DNA of 64,000 bases from positions 248,001 through 312,000 of the forward strand of contig NZ_VTYQ01000003.1 of assembly GCF_013113835.1 (NCBI RefSeq), in the 5' to 3' direction. Within the stretch, counting starts at the first letter, position 1. The number at the start of each line of letters is the position of its first letter. This DNA is from Vibrio sp. RE88. GTDB lineage: Bacteria; Pseudomonadota; Gammaproteobacteria; Enterobacterales; Vibrionaceae. Below, piece by piece: positions 1-9,096 of the stretch. The position numbers and the translations under genes are program-made. The notes under the pieces are model-generated. The model ran no database searches, was not told where the DNA came from, and saw only the letters and a list, made by a program, of their open reading frames with translations.

Positions 1-2634
1 CTGAGTAAAGGCTTCCTCACCAAAACCGTTCACTATGGTTAACGCACGGAACCAAGCGACATCCGAGGGGTAGTTGATCGTGTCTTCGAGGTACACATCC
101 AGCTGTTCCTTCGCAATAGTTAACTCCTCCTGAGTCACTGCAGCTATGAGTTCTTGAATGACCTTGTCTATAGCCTGCTCGACTTTAGGCAGGTCTTCCG
201 CTGCAACTTGCGCTTCGAGCGTCCAATCGGTTGCCGGCTCATTGTGGTCGGTAGAATAATAGTTGTCGGGTGCGTAATCTAAACTCAGCTCTTCACGCAC
301 ATAGGCATCTAATCGTCTGGCTAAAATACGCTGAATAACTTTATCAACCAATGCCAGCTTAGCACCCTGAGGCCGTGCCGATTTATTGATGGCACGCAAT
401 GTATAACGGCTGTTTTGTTCATTGTTAATCGCTAGATTAACTTTGCTATCGGGGCGCTCGTTATAATTCACCTGATAAGACGGCATTGTTGCCGCTTCTA
501 GTGGAATCGTCGAAACATAATTTTTCACGCCATGCACAACCTGCGATGACTCCAACCCTGCCACAATCACCAGTTTGCTATTGCGAGACTTTCTGAATAG
601 CTCATCATACGCTTGTTGAACTTGATCTACCGTTACGTTTTCAAAGTCATGGGCATAGGTAGGAAAATAGACGCTTTGCGGTGCGAAGGTGTTAGTCTCA
701 ATCGCGTCATACCATTGACCAAGTGGAGATTTAAGGTAAGACAGAAGTTCATCAGAGTATTCCTTCTTTAACACTTCGAGCTGCTGTTCACTGAACTTAG
801 GATACGCCATTAGGTTGTACAGAAGCTTGAGAGCATCATTGGCCTGCTCTTTGGGAACACTAATTTCAAAGCCGTGTTCTGTACCATTAATGTAACTTTG
901 CACATCAATGTTGTTCTTACGGACATATGACTTGAGCTGCGTACCATTAAACTGACCGACGCCACTCTTTATAATCGTCGCAAGAAGCAACTGAGATGCG
1001 GGTAGCAGTTCTCTGTCTAATACAGCTTTACCCCCTGCCGACATATATACAATGTGGGCAAAATCACTGTCATTTTCAGGGTCAAATAGCACATCAATGC
1101 CATTATCCAAAGACCAGATTACTTCTCCATTTTTCCCATTTGTGGCGTCAGGCAAAGGGTTAATTGACTCAACTTCAATCAATCCATCTACGTCTGTACT
1201 GATACGATTACTGGCAACACCAGGCATTCCATACATGCTTTTCCACTCAGGTAGAGTTTGCTTCACTTGCTCAACCGATTCTGTGCGATCAGTACCGACG
1301 AACACATCATATGAATAAGATAGCATATTTCGTGCATGTTGATTGATGTCCTCAATATCCGCTGTCCGCAGTAATTGATTGAGGCTGCGTTTGTAATCAG
1401 CTAAAGACTGAGAAGGTTCACCTTCTGCTAATTGAAACGTTTTGTCTTCAGCATAATCTTCAGCTCCCCGCTGAAACCAGTCATCATCTGCATGTTCACG
1501 ACTGCTTCGATACTCTGCCATTACTACGTCTAATTCCTCCTGACTCACACCATGATCTCTTATTGACGCCAAAGTCTTCAAAAACAGAGGCTGGACGGTA
1601 TCTCTGTCTTGGGAAGAAAATGCAATTGACGCATCGTACACACGCTCATTAACACTGGTGTAGATACTGGAATCAAAGCCACGCAAAGGTAACGCATGCT
1701 CTGAGTACACCGCGTCCAATCGGTGTGATATTAATCGCGCGACAATGTTATCCTTCCAGTATTCGATACGATCTTCTCTCGTTAAAAGCACATCATTACC
1801 AAGGTAGAATGTCAGTCCGGTTACCGACGGTTCATCAATACCCACTTGAGCAACAAAATCGCCTTTATTGATCTCTGCTTTTGATCGAACCGGCGGTGGT
1901 AGGTCACTGGTCGGCTGCCAATCGGCAAACATCTTCTCAACCAAAGCTTTTGCATCTTTACGCTTAACGTCCCCTACGATAATCAGTTCACTTGATTGAG
2001 GCTGATACCAAGTATCATAAAACGCTTTAAGTGATTGAGATGTCGCATTTTGGATAGTCTCAGGCGTACCAATCGCGTCTTTTCCTTCATAAGGCGTCCC
2101 TTTCACGCTGTTTTCATAGACTTTATCGTAGAAAGACAGATGTTCAGGAACACCACGGCGATATTCCGCCAGAACAACGCCCTTTTCGCGCTCGACTTCA
2201 TCTGGTGCGAATGTGACACGATTAGCGACATCTCTTAGCCAAAGCATTGCCTTATCCAGTTCATCTTGATTAGGCAAACTCAGTGTGTAGACCGTTTCCT
2301 CATACGAGGTATAAGCGTTGACATCGTGTCCACTTGCTCCCGTCTTCTCCATCAGTTCAATGACTTCATTTGGCGTAAAGTTTTCACTGCCGTTAAATGC
2401 CATATGCTCGACAAAGTGAGCGTATCCAAGTTGGTCTGGCGTTTCTTCCAGGGAGCCAGCATGAACAAACAAGCGAAGAGATATCGCTTCGGTATCAAGC
2501 GGATAAATGTGGTATCGCAGCCCGTTATCTAACTGACCAGACGTCCAGTTAGTATCTTGCTGAGTAGGAATGCTCGTACTTTGCTGAGCACAACCAGTCA
2601 GCAGTAAAACGAACAAAATCAGGACTTTCTTCAT
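1..2634 (-). CDS. M16 family zinc metallopeptidase lipoprotein (PqqL/insulinase-like), partial
   Basis: The frame is open from its ATG at 2634 to the window edge (878 codons), so the C-terminus is missing. A lipoprotein signal is visible: MKKVLILFVLLLTGC, with Cys15 as lipidation site. The inverted zinc motif HFVEH lies at residues 73-77, and the downstream glutamate is in EREKGVVLAEYRRG, about 75 residues later, so the N-terminal catalytic domain looks intact. The length fits two-lobed M16A enzymes of about 900-950 residues such as E. coli PqqL. It probably degrades peptides in the periplasm while tethered to a membrane; the substrate is unknown. It faces away from the GDSL esterase gene, sharing a roughly 285-bp divergent region. 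Confidence 0.9.
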   Translation of the reverse strand, partial: MKKVLILFVLLLTGCAQQSTSIPTQQDTNWTSGQLDNGLRYHIYPLDTEAISLRLFVHAGSLEETPDQLGYAHFVEHMAFNGSENFTPNEVIELMEKTGASGHDVNAYTSYEETVYTLSLPNQDELDKAMLWLRDVANRVTFAPDEVEREKGVVLAEYRRGVPEHLSFYDKVYENSVKGTPYEGKDAIGTPETIQNATSQSLKAFYDTWYQPQSSELIIVGDVKRKDAKALVEKMFADWQPTSDLPPPVRSKAEINKGDFVAQVGIDEPSVTGLTFYLGNDVLLTREDRIEYWKDNIVARLISHRLDAVYSEHALPLRGFDSSIYTSVNERVYDASIAFSSQDRDTVQPLFLKTLASIRDHGVSQEELDVVMAEYRSSREHADDDWFQRGAEDYAEDKTFQLAEGEPSQSLADYKRSLNQLLRTADIEDINQHARNMLSYSYDVFVGTDRTESVEQVKQTLPEWKSMYGMPGVASNRISTDVDGLIEVESINPLPDATNGKNGEVIWSLDNGIDVLFDPENDSDFAHIVYMSAGGKAVLDRELLPASQLLLATIIKSGVGQFNGTQLKSYVRKNNIDVQSYINGTEHGFEISVPKEQANDALKLLYNLMAYPKFSEQQLEVLKKEYSDELLSYLKSPLGQWYDAIETNTFAPQSVYFPTYAHDFENVTVDQVQQAYDELFRKSRNSKLVIVAGLESSQVVHGVKNYVSTIPLEAATMPSYQVNYNERPDSKVNLAINNEQNSRYTLRAINKSARPQGAKLALVDKVIQRILARRLDAYVREELSLDYAPDNYYSTDHNEPATDWTLEAQVAAEDLPKVEQAIDKVIQELIAAVTQEELTIAKEQLDVYLEDTINYPSDVAWFRALTIVNGFGEEAFTQ

Positions 2635-2919
2635 AATAGCCATACTTCTTTGTTTTTATATTTACCCGAAATATAACTTCTAATGTATTAATGTCGATAG
2701 TCAATTTAATGAGAATTTACTTACAAACGTCCCTCTTCTCCCTCTAGATGAGCGTTTTTCAAACGAATGAGTGTTCAGTGCTTAGCTTTTCCTCAAAACC
2801 TGAGTTTTTTGTCATTAAACATGTTTTATTTCAATACTTTGAAAGATTTCAATATGCCAACTAAATTCAATTGGAGCGCGATTTTGGTGCTTAACGTCAA
2901 TCTATTAGTGAGAAGAAAA

Positions 2920-3663
2920 ATGAAAACAACACAAAAGAACAGAAACGTTGGCTCTTCACCTCTACTTAAAGCGGCAACAACCACGGCACTGCTCGCTTTA
3001 CTTGCAGGGTGCGTAGGTAACCCGTACGTGACCGAAGCTGAACGCAACGATGTGATTACACTGGGCGATTCCATTTTTGATCTTTCAGGAGAACTACAGC
3101 AATTTCTTGAAGGGCCAGAAATGGCCAATACCACGTTCCGTGATTACACCTTAAGCGGCGCAAAGCTGAGTGGAGGGGTTGTCGCCAAACCTGTTGTTGA
3201 GCAATATCAGGATGCTCAGAGCGATGACCCAAACATTAATGTCATAGTGATGGATGGCGGCGGTAACGACATCTTGTTGCCCGCTGCTGTCTTTGACCCT
3301 CATAAGTGTAAAACCACTTGGTATCGTCCAGAGCTAAGCAGTAAATGTCAAAGCTTGGTTGACGATGTGTATGTCGAGACCGTGAACCTGCTAAACGAAA
3401 TGGACCAAAATGGTGTTCAGCAAGTGATTTACCTAGGCTATTACTACACCACGGGGGACAAGGAAAACCTTCATCAAGCCATCGACTTTGGCGATAACCG
3501 TCTGGCTGATGCGTGTACAAACACCACCGTTTCTTGTCAGTTTGTCGACCCTAGACCCTACATCGCACCAGAAGATGTCTTATCAGACAATATTCATCCC
3601 ACCACATCGGGCTCTCAAAAATTGGCGCAGCTAATCTGGCCTTACCTACAAGCCGTACTGTAG
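2920..3663 (+). CDS. GDSL/SGNH-family lipase-esterase, lipoprotein
   Basis: A 247-residue secreted esterase. The start at 2920 follows an AGAAG purine tract and gives a proper lipoprotein signal (LLALLAGC, Cys31); an open extension to 2767 has no signal and is rejected. SGNH blocks are present: GDSI with Ser51 as nucleophile (block I), GGGND at 114-118 (block III) and DNIHP with Asp223 and His226 (block V). Four cysteines after residue 120 could form two disulfides. Only about 66 bp downstream is a lipase-chaperone-like gene, implying that folding or release of this esterase depends on that neighbour. It would hydrolyse acyl esters at the cell envelope; the natural substrate is unknown. Confidence 0.85.
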   Translation: MKTTQKNRNVGSSPLLKAATTTALLALLAGCVGNPYVTEAERNDVITLGDSIFDLSGELQQFLEGPEMANTTFRDYTLSGAKLSGGVVAKPVVEQYQDAQSDDPNINVIVMDGGGNDILLPAAVFDPHKCKTTWYRPELSSKCQSLVDDVYVETVNLLNEMDQNGVQQVIYLGYYYTTGDKENLHQAIDFGDNRLADACTNTTVSCQFVDPRPYIAPEDVLSDNIHPTTSGSQKLAQLIWPYLQAVL

Positions 3664-3729
3664 TGGCTTAAATTCAATAGCCGGTGGGCAACCACCGGTG
3701 AACTGTTGAAAACTGATAAGGAGAAAAGA

Positions 3730-4755
3730 ATGAGTAAGTGGGTGTGGGCTTCAGCCGTTTGTGCCATTGCAGGGGTGGGAGTTTGGTTTGCGCCTATCGC
3801 AATCAACAGTGTTCCTGTCATCTTGTCTGCGGATGAGAGTACGGTTCACTCTGCCGAAGTGTTGTCGGACCGAGTCACTGGCCAAGAAGAACGTAATGCA
3901 TTCAACATCGTCAATAGCCTCGCGATTCAATTGCAAAATGAGCTTAAGGATCGTATTGATCAAATTGAAATTCAGGTTGGGCTGCGTGATTTTAGAGACT
4001 ATCTGGCAGAAAAATACCCAGACCAATCCCCTTCCCTTTTTCATGACGTGATCAGACAAGCTTTTCCGGAATACGCAGACATCATCTTTGAGAAAATCGC
4101 TTTGATGGAGGATTATGAACAATGGCTACTCTCTGAAATGAAGCCTCTACTCGCAATGACATTTGAAGAGAAACAAATAGCGGTGTGGGCAAAACGACGT
4201 GAACTGTTTGGCGACGACGCCGATATCATTTGGTCAGCAGAGCTTGCCGAGCGGGAGCAAAGAATCGCTGATACGCAAAAGTCGATTGAATTGCTCAACA
4301 GCGCTTATGATATGGAAATCAATCAGCGTCTTTTTACACTCAAAGCCACCATTGAAACCAACTTTGCAGAACAAGCTGGAGGCAAAATCCTTAGCCCTGC
4401 AATGATGGCGAGCACTTTCTTCAGTCTTGATTCTGTCCAACATGACTTGAGCAACATGTCTCCCTACGAACGAGCGCAGCAGCTAGCCAGCATCCGCAGA
4501 GATTTAGGCTATAGCGAATCACAAATCGAAAAGGCGGCAAAGCAGGATGAAGAAAACGAGCTTCGCTGGCAAATTGGCTACCAATATATGGGGGAAAGGC
4601 AGGCGCTGTTAGCCAGTCTCTCCGGCGAAGAATTAGACAATCAGCTAACTCAACTTCGTACCGACTACTTCGGCGATCAAGCGTCCACGCTAGAGAGAGA
4701 AGAGCAACAAGGTTTCTATCGATTTGAGCGCCCACGCGTATACGGCAGAAACTAG
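3730..4755 (+). CDS. Lipase-specific foldase (Lif/LifO/LimK-like), membrane-anchored
   Basis: The ATG at 3730 is preceded by AAGGAG, giving 341 residues, the usual length for lipase chaperones. An N-terminal membrane anchor (residues about 4-25) is followed by a charged, almost entirely helical periplasmic domain with motifs such as KRRELFGDDA and RRDLGYSESQIE, resembling the headset of steric lipase foldases (Lipase_chap family). The classical Lif motif RxxFDYxLSA is not seen in standard form; RDFRDYLAEKY sits about where it might be expected. Such chaperones normally fold alpha/beta-hydrolase lipases, whereas here the partner by position is a GDSL esterase. Family membership is likely but based on resemblance alone. 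Confidence 0.7.
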   Translation: MSKWVWASAVCAIAGVGVWFAPIAINSVPVILSADESTVHSAEVLSDRVTGQEERNAFNIVNSLAIQLQNELKDRIDQIEIQVGLRDFRDYLAEKYPDQSPSLFHDVIRQAFPEYADIIFEKIALMEDYEQWLLSEMKPLLAMTFEEKQIAVWAKRRELFGDDADIIWSAELAEREQRIADTQKSIELLNSAYDMEINQRLFTLKATIETNFAEQAGGKILSPAMMASTFFSLDSVQHDLSNMSPYERAQQLASIRRDLGYSESQIEKAAKQDEENELRWQIGYQYMGERQALLASLSGEELDNQLTQLRTDYFGDQASTLEREEQQGFYRFERPRVYGRN

Positions 4756-4777
4756 GCGGCGCTCAGTTCGGCATGGT

Positions 4778-5611
4778 TTAGGCTGGCAGCAAATCAGAAC
4801 CACGAACCGTCACACGATGAAGTCGGCGCGGCTGATCGCCATAATCGGTCACAGCAAAATGCTGAGTACAGATATTATCCCAGATAGCAACAGAGCCCGG
4901 TTGCCATGAAAACCGTACCTGATTCTCAGGTTGTCTTGCCAGCGCAAACAGTTGCTCGAGCCGTTTTCGACTTTCTCTCTCTTCAAGCTCGTTGATACGA
5001 TGGGTGAACTGCTCATTGACGTATGTGGTCAGATTGCCCGTTTCCGGATGGCGGACAACAAGAGGATGCTTAACAGGCGGATAGCCTTGAGATACTGTTG
5101 CTACGCGGCTCTCTCCTTGTTCATTCACAGAGTCATAACGACTGCCTTCGAAAGCGTGCAGCCCATGCGTCGCCGTTAGCCCCTGTAAAGCATGTTGCTC
5201 ATCACTGGTTAGGCTTGACCATACCGCTTCCATCGAAGTCCAGATGGTGTCTCCTCCATGCGGAGGACAATGCTGTGCTTGCAGGATAGAGCAACGACAC
5301 GGCGTAGCCTGCCAGGTTAAATCTGTATGCCAGAAGCTTTCACCGGGGGCATGACCGGGAGAAGTCTCAATCACAACCACTTGCTCTTCGTCATCTAGGT
5401 GAGGAAAAAACGGGTGTACCGGCTCCAAGTCACCAAAACGTTTTGCCAGCTCAATCTGTTGCTGCGGCGTCATTCCCTGATCTCGAAAGAACAATACCTT
5501 ATGTTTGAGGTACGCTTGGTACAGAGCATCAAATTCTTGCTCACTCAGATTAGAAAGATCAACGTCTTCAACTAAAGCGCCAATGTGCTCTGAGAGCGGT
5601 GTTAGATTCAC
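4778..5611 (-). CDS. TauD/TfdA-family 2-oxoglutarate Fe(II) dioxygenase
   Basis: A 277-residue protein starting at GTG 5611, with AAGGA about 8 nt upstream. The facial triad is visible: His95 and Asp97 in FWHTD, and His251 in CTQHF; the 2-oxoglutarate-binding arginine is in RRLHRVTVRG (262-270). These, with VLFFRDQGM near residue 40 and WQPGSVAIWDN, are typical of taurine/2,4-D type dioxygenases. Substrate cannot be read from the sequence; the family oxidises sulfonates, aryloxyacids, sulfate esters and amino acids. A terminator at 5681-5706 separates it from the two-gene operon upstream, so it probably has its own promoter. It converges on the chaperone gene with only 22 bp between stops. 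Confidence 0.85.
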   Translation of the reverse strand: MNLTPLSEHIGALVEDVDLSNLSEQEFDALYQAYLKHKVLFFRDQGMTPQQQIELAKRFGDLEPVHPFFPHLDDEEQVVVIETSPGHAPGESFWHTDLTWQATPCRCSILQAQHCPPHGGDTIWTSMEAVWSSLTSDEQHALQGLTATHGLHAFEGSRYDSVNEQGESRVATVSQGYPPVKHPLVVRHPETGNLTTYVNEQFTHRINELEERESRKRLEQLFALARQPENQVRFSWQPGSVAIWDNICTQHFAVTDYGDQPRRLHRVTVRGSDLLPA

Positions 5612-5680
5612 GGCTTATCCTTATTACATCCTGCTTAGAGAAATCAGACCGTTAGATAGAATAATTCCTTTCGCACGATC

Positions 5681-5706
5681 AAAAAAGACCCTACATGAGG
5701 GTCTTT
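5681..5706 (-). terminator. Rho-independent terminator of the VC1184-like operon
   Basis: Arms 5684-5692 and 5698-5706 form a perfect 9-bp stem around a 5-nt loop. Read on the minus strand the stem is followed by a run of T (the AAAAAA at 5681-5686). It lies 40 nt after the stop at 5746 and before the TauD-like gene. Confidence 0.85.
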
Positions 5707-5745
5707 GTAACGGCTCAAAAGCCAGATGAAAAATCTCAGACGACG

Positions 5746-6981
5746 CTATTGCCCTAAGATAAGTTTCAATTCATCAAACAGGATATCGACTTCTTCCAAT
5801 GTGTTGTAGTGCATGAAGCCAATTCGAACAACACCACCTGATTCCTCAAGACCAAGTTGGCGAACCAAGCCAAGTGCATAGAAGTGTCCGTTCCAGACAC
5901 AGATGTTGCGCTTACCAAGTTTCTTAGCGATCTCTTCAGGCGAATGGTTGTCAAACGTCAGAGCAAAAGTTGGTGTTCTAAGTTCACTGTTGGCTTCATC
6001 ACGACCTAACAACGTTACACCTTCCAGTTCCGCTAAACGAGCAAGAAAACGTTCGCTGATCGCCGATTCATGCTGATTGAATTGCTGGAAAGAGTCGATC
6101 AGTCGAGTGCGAAGATCATCACCATCGTTGCCCCATTGAGCCAGATACTTCACTGCAGCAATAACACCTGCTAATCCTTCAAAGCTCTGGGTTCCGGTTT
6201 CAAATCTCCCCGGACCGATATTGGTTGCGGGCTCGACTTTATATGGCTGTAAAGCCTGCAGCCACTTAGGTGCAACATAGGAAATCCCAACGTGCGGGCC
6301 AAAGAACTTATAAGCAGAACAAGCAAGGAAATCACAACCCAGTTGTTGAACATCGACCAGATGGTGCGGCGCGTAATGCACTGCATCAACGTAAACCATC
6401 GCCCCGACGTTGTGCGCTGCTTCAACTACACGTTTCACATCCACAATCGAGCCTGTGGTATTCGATGCGTAAGTCAGCGCAACAAGTTTAGTCTTGGGGC
6501 TGATCAGCGATAGCAAATGCTCTATGTCTAGTGAACAGTCTTGCTCGTTAACTCGAGCCTGAAGGACTTTCGCTTGCTTATCATCGGCCGCTTGCTGCCA
6601 GCTAGAGACATTAGAATAATGATCGAGAGACGTAACAATGATTTCGTCACCCGCTTGCCAGTTACGACTGATCGCTCGGCTAAGCTGGAAAGTGAGAGAC
6701 GTCATGTTGGCGCCAAAGACAATGTTGTCGCTCGACTCTGCATTCACTAGCGCCTTTGCAGACTCTCTCGCTTGCTTCATCAAATCGGTGGTGTGGGCAC
6801 TGGAAAAATAGTGACCACCAAGATTCGAATTAAAAAAGCCAAGATACGCGGTCATCGCTTCAAGTACACTATTTGGCACCTGTGAACCACCCGGTCCATC
6901 AAGAAACATCACCGGCAGATCATTGTGACTTTGCTGTAGCGCACGAAACTGTGCGCGTACCAAATTAGGAGTGAAGTTCAT
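5746..6981 (-). CDS. Class V aminotransferase-fold PLP enzyme, VC1184 subfamily (cysteine desulfurase-like)
   Basis: A 411-residue fold-type I PLP enzyme. The Schiff-base lysine is Lys225 in CSAYKFFGPH, and Asp199 in VYVDAVHYAPH should bind the PLP ring nitrogen. The C-terminal segment NGHFYA (364-369) aligns with the active-site loop of SufS-type desulfurases (GHHCA), but the catalytic cysteine is replaced by Tyr368, so sulfur transfer by the usual mechanism looks unlikely. This matches the subfamily named after V. cholerae VC1184. The start at 6981 has AAGGAAG about 6 nt upstream and overlaps the stop of the 2OG-Fe dioxygenase gene by 17 bp, so the two are translationally coupled. Reaction unknown; a lyase, racemase or aminotransferase on an amino acid is plausible. 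Confidence 0.85.
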   Translation of the reverse strand: MNFTPNLVRAQFRALQQSHNDLPVMFLDGPGGSQVPNSVLEAMTAYLGFFNSNLGGHYFSSAHTTDLMKQARESAKALVNAESSDNIVFGANMTSLTFQLSRAISRNWQAGDEIIVTSLDHYSNVSSWQQAADDKQAKVLQARVNEQDCSLDIEHLLSLISPKTKLVALTYASNTTGSIVDVKRVVEAAHNVGAMVYVDAVHYAPHHLVDVQQLGCDFLACSAYKFFGPHVGISYVAPKWLQALQPYKVEPATNIGPGRFETGTQSFEGLAGVIAAVKYLAQWGNDGDDLRTRLIDSFQQFNQHESAISERFLARLAELEGVTLLGRDEANSELRTPTFALTFDNHSPEEIAKKLGKRNICVWNGHFYALGLVRQLGLEESGGVVRIGFMHYNTLEEVDILFDELKLILGQ

Positions 6982-7621
6982 TCACGGCTTCCTTCGCGGT
7001 TAGTACAAATACGTCCATATACCCTTCTTCGCCTTCAATAACAGAGCGAATAGGCGTCGCGTTATGCCAAAGCTTATTGTCAGCCAGCATAGCGACTTCA
7101 CCGTTTTGCAGAACTTTACGGAAGAAAGGTGCCTCATTGAAGCTGCTGTATAGCATCACATCACCGCCTTCGATGTTGTGGCGCCCCATCCCGATCAGAG
7201 CAATATGCTCAAAGCCATCCTGATGCACGCCTTCAGGGGCTACCTGAGTTTCATCAAAAATCGCAGAGATACGCATTTGGTGAATTTCAATTTCCTGACC
7301 GTCAGCCAACTTATTGGCATCAGTAAACAGCTGACAAATTTCACGCATCCCTTCACTTTGGAGAGTGGGTGTTTCAATCGGCTCGAATTGACGCACGACA
7401 TTGCCCTGAAAACGGTTAATGTCATCCGTCTGCATGAACTCATTTTTTTGAAGATCAATAACCTGACCATCTTTAAACTGAATCACAGAGTAACGGCGCA
7501 AACGGAACTTTCCATCTGCATGCTCGGTATTGGGTAGCTTGGTAAAAGACGGCGCCAACTGTGCAAAAGCAGAGTCACTTAGCTTTGTAAGCTGCAAAGT
7601 TGTTTCGCGGTTATGTAACAT
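6965..7621 (-). CDS. 2OG-Fe(II) dioxygenase family protein (IDO-like, PF10014 type)
   Basis: Three consecutive ATGs occur at 7627, 7624 and 7621; TAAGGAG abuts the first, so the third (6-nt spacing) is the likely start, giving 218 residues. The segment EIHQMRI, then PEGVHQDGFEHIALIGMGRHN, carries His133 and Asp135 of the metal triad, with His186 in KLWHNATPI as third ligand. This arrangement is that of the family containing Bacillus L-isoleucine 4-hydroxylase, so hydroxylation of a free amino acid is the best guess. It is the first gene of a two-gene operon with the VC1184-like PLP enzyme, which may act on its product. Confidence 0.8.
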   Translation of the reverse strand: MLHNRETTLQLTKLSDSAFAQLAPSFTKLPNTEHADGKFRLRRYSVIQFKDGQVIDLQKNEFMQTDDINRFQGNVVRQFEPIETPTLQSEGMREICQLFTDANKLADGQEIEIHQMRISAIFDETQVAPEGVHQDGFEHIALIGMGRHNIEGGDVMLYSSFNEAPFFRKVLQNGEVAMLADNKLWHNATPIRSVIEGEEGYMDVFVLTAKEAVNELHS

Positions 7622-8984
<1,363 letters not shown>

Positions 8985-9011
8985 TATTTTTCATTTTTGA
9001 CTCAAATCCTT

Positions 9012-9045
9012 AAAGCCTCGTGGTATTCCCACGAGGCTTTCTTTT
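9012..9045 (+). terminator. Rho-independent terminator after trxB
   Basis: A perfect 12-bp stem (9012-9023 with 9029-9040) around a 5-nt loop is followed by TTTCTTTT. It separates trxB from cydD. Confidence 0.93.
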
Positions 9046-9069
9046 GTATAATCGCGAGCTTCGACTAGT

Positions 9070-9088
9070 CATAATAATTATCATTAAG
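9070..9088. promoter_or_regulatory. Fur-box-like sequence upstream of cydD
   Basis: The 19-mer CATAATAATTATCATTAAG matches 14 of 19 positions of the canonical Fur box (GATAATGATAATCATTATC) by hand alignment. It lies 9-27 nt before the cydD start, where repressor binding would block transcription or initiation. AT-rich spacer sequence can mimic such boxes, so this is tentative. Confidence 0.3.
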
Positions 9089-9096
9089 CCTTCACG

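Noticed and set aside
2767-2919. Upstream extension of the GDSL esterase frame
   Set aside because: It has no ribosome site, and the start at 2920 gives a proper lipoprotein signal.
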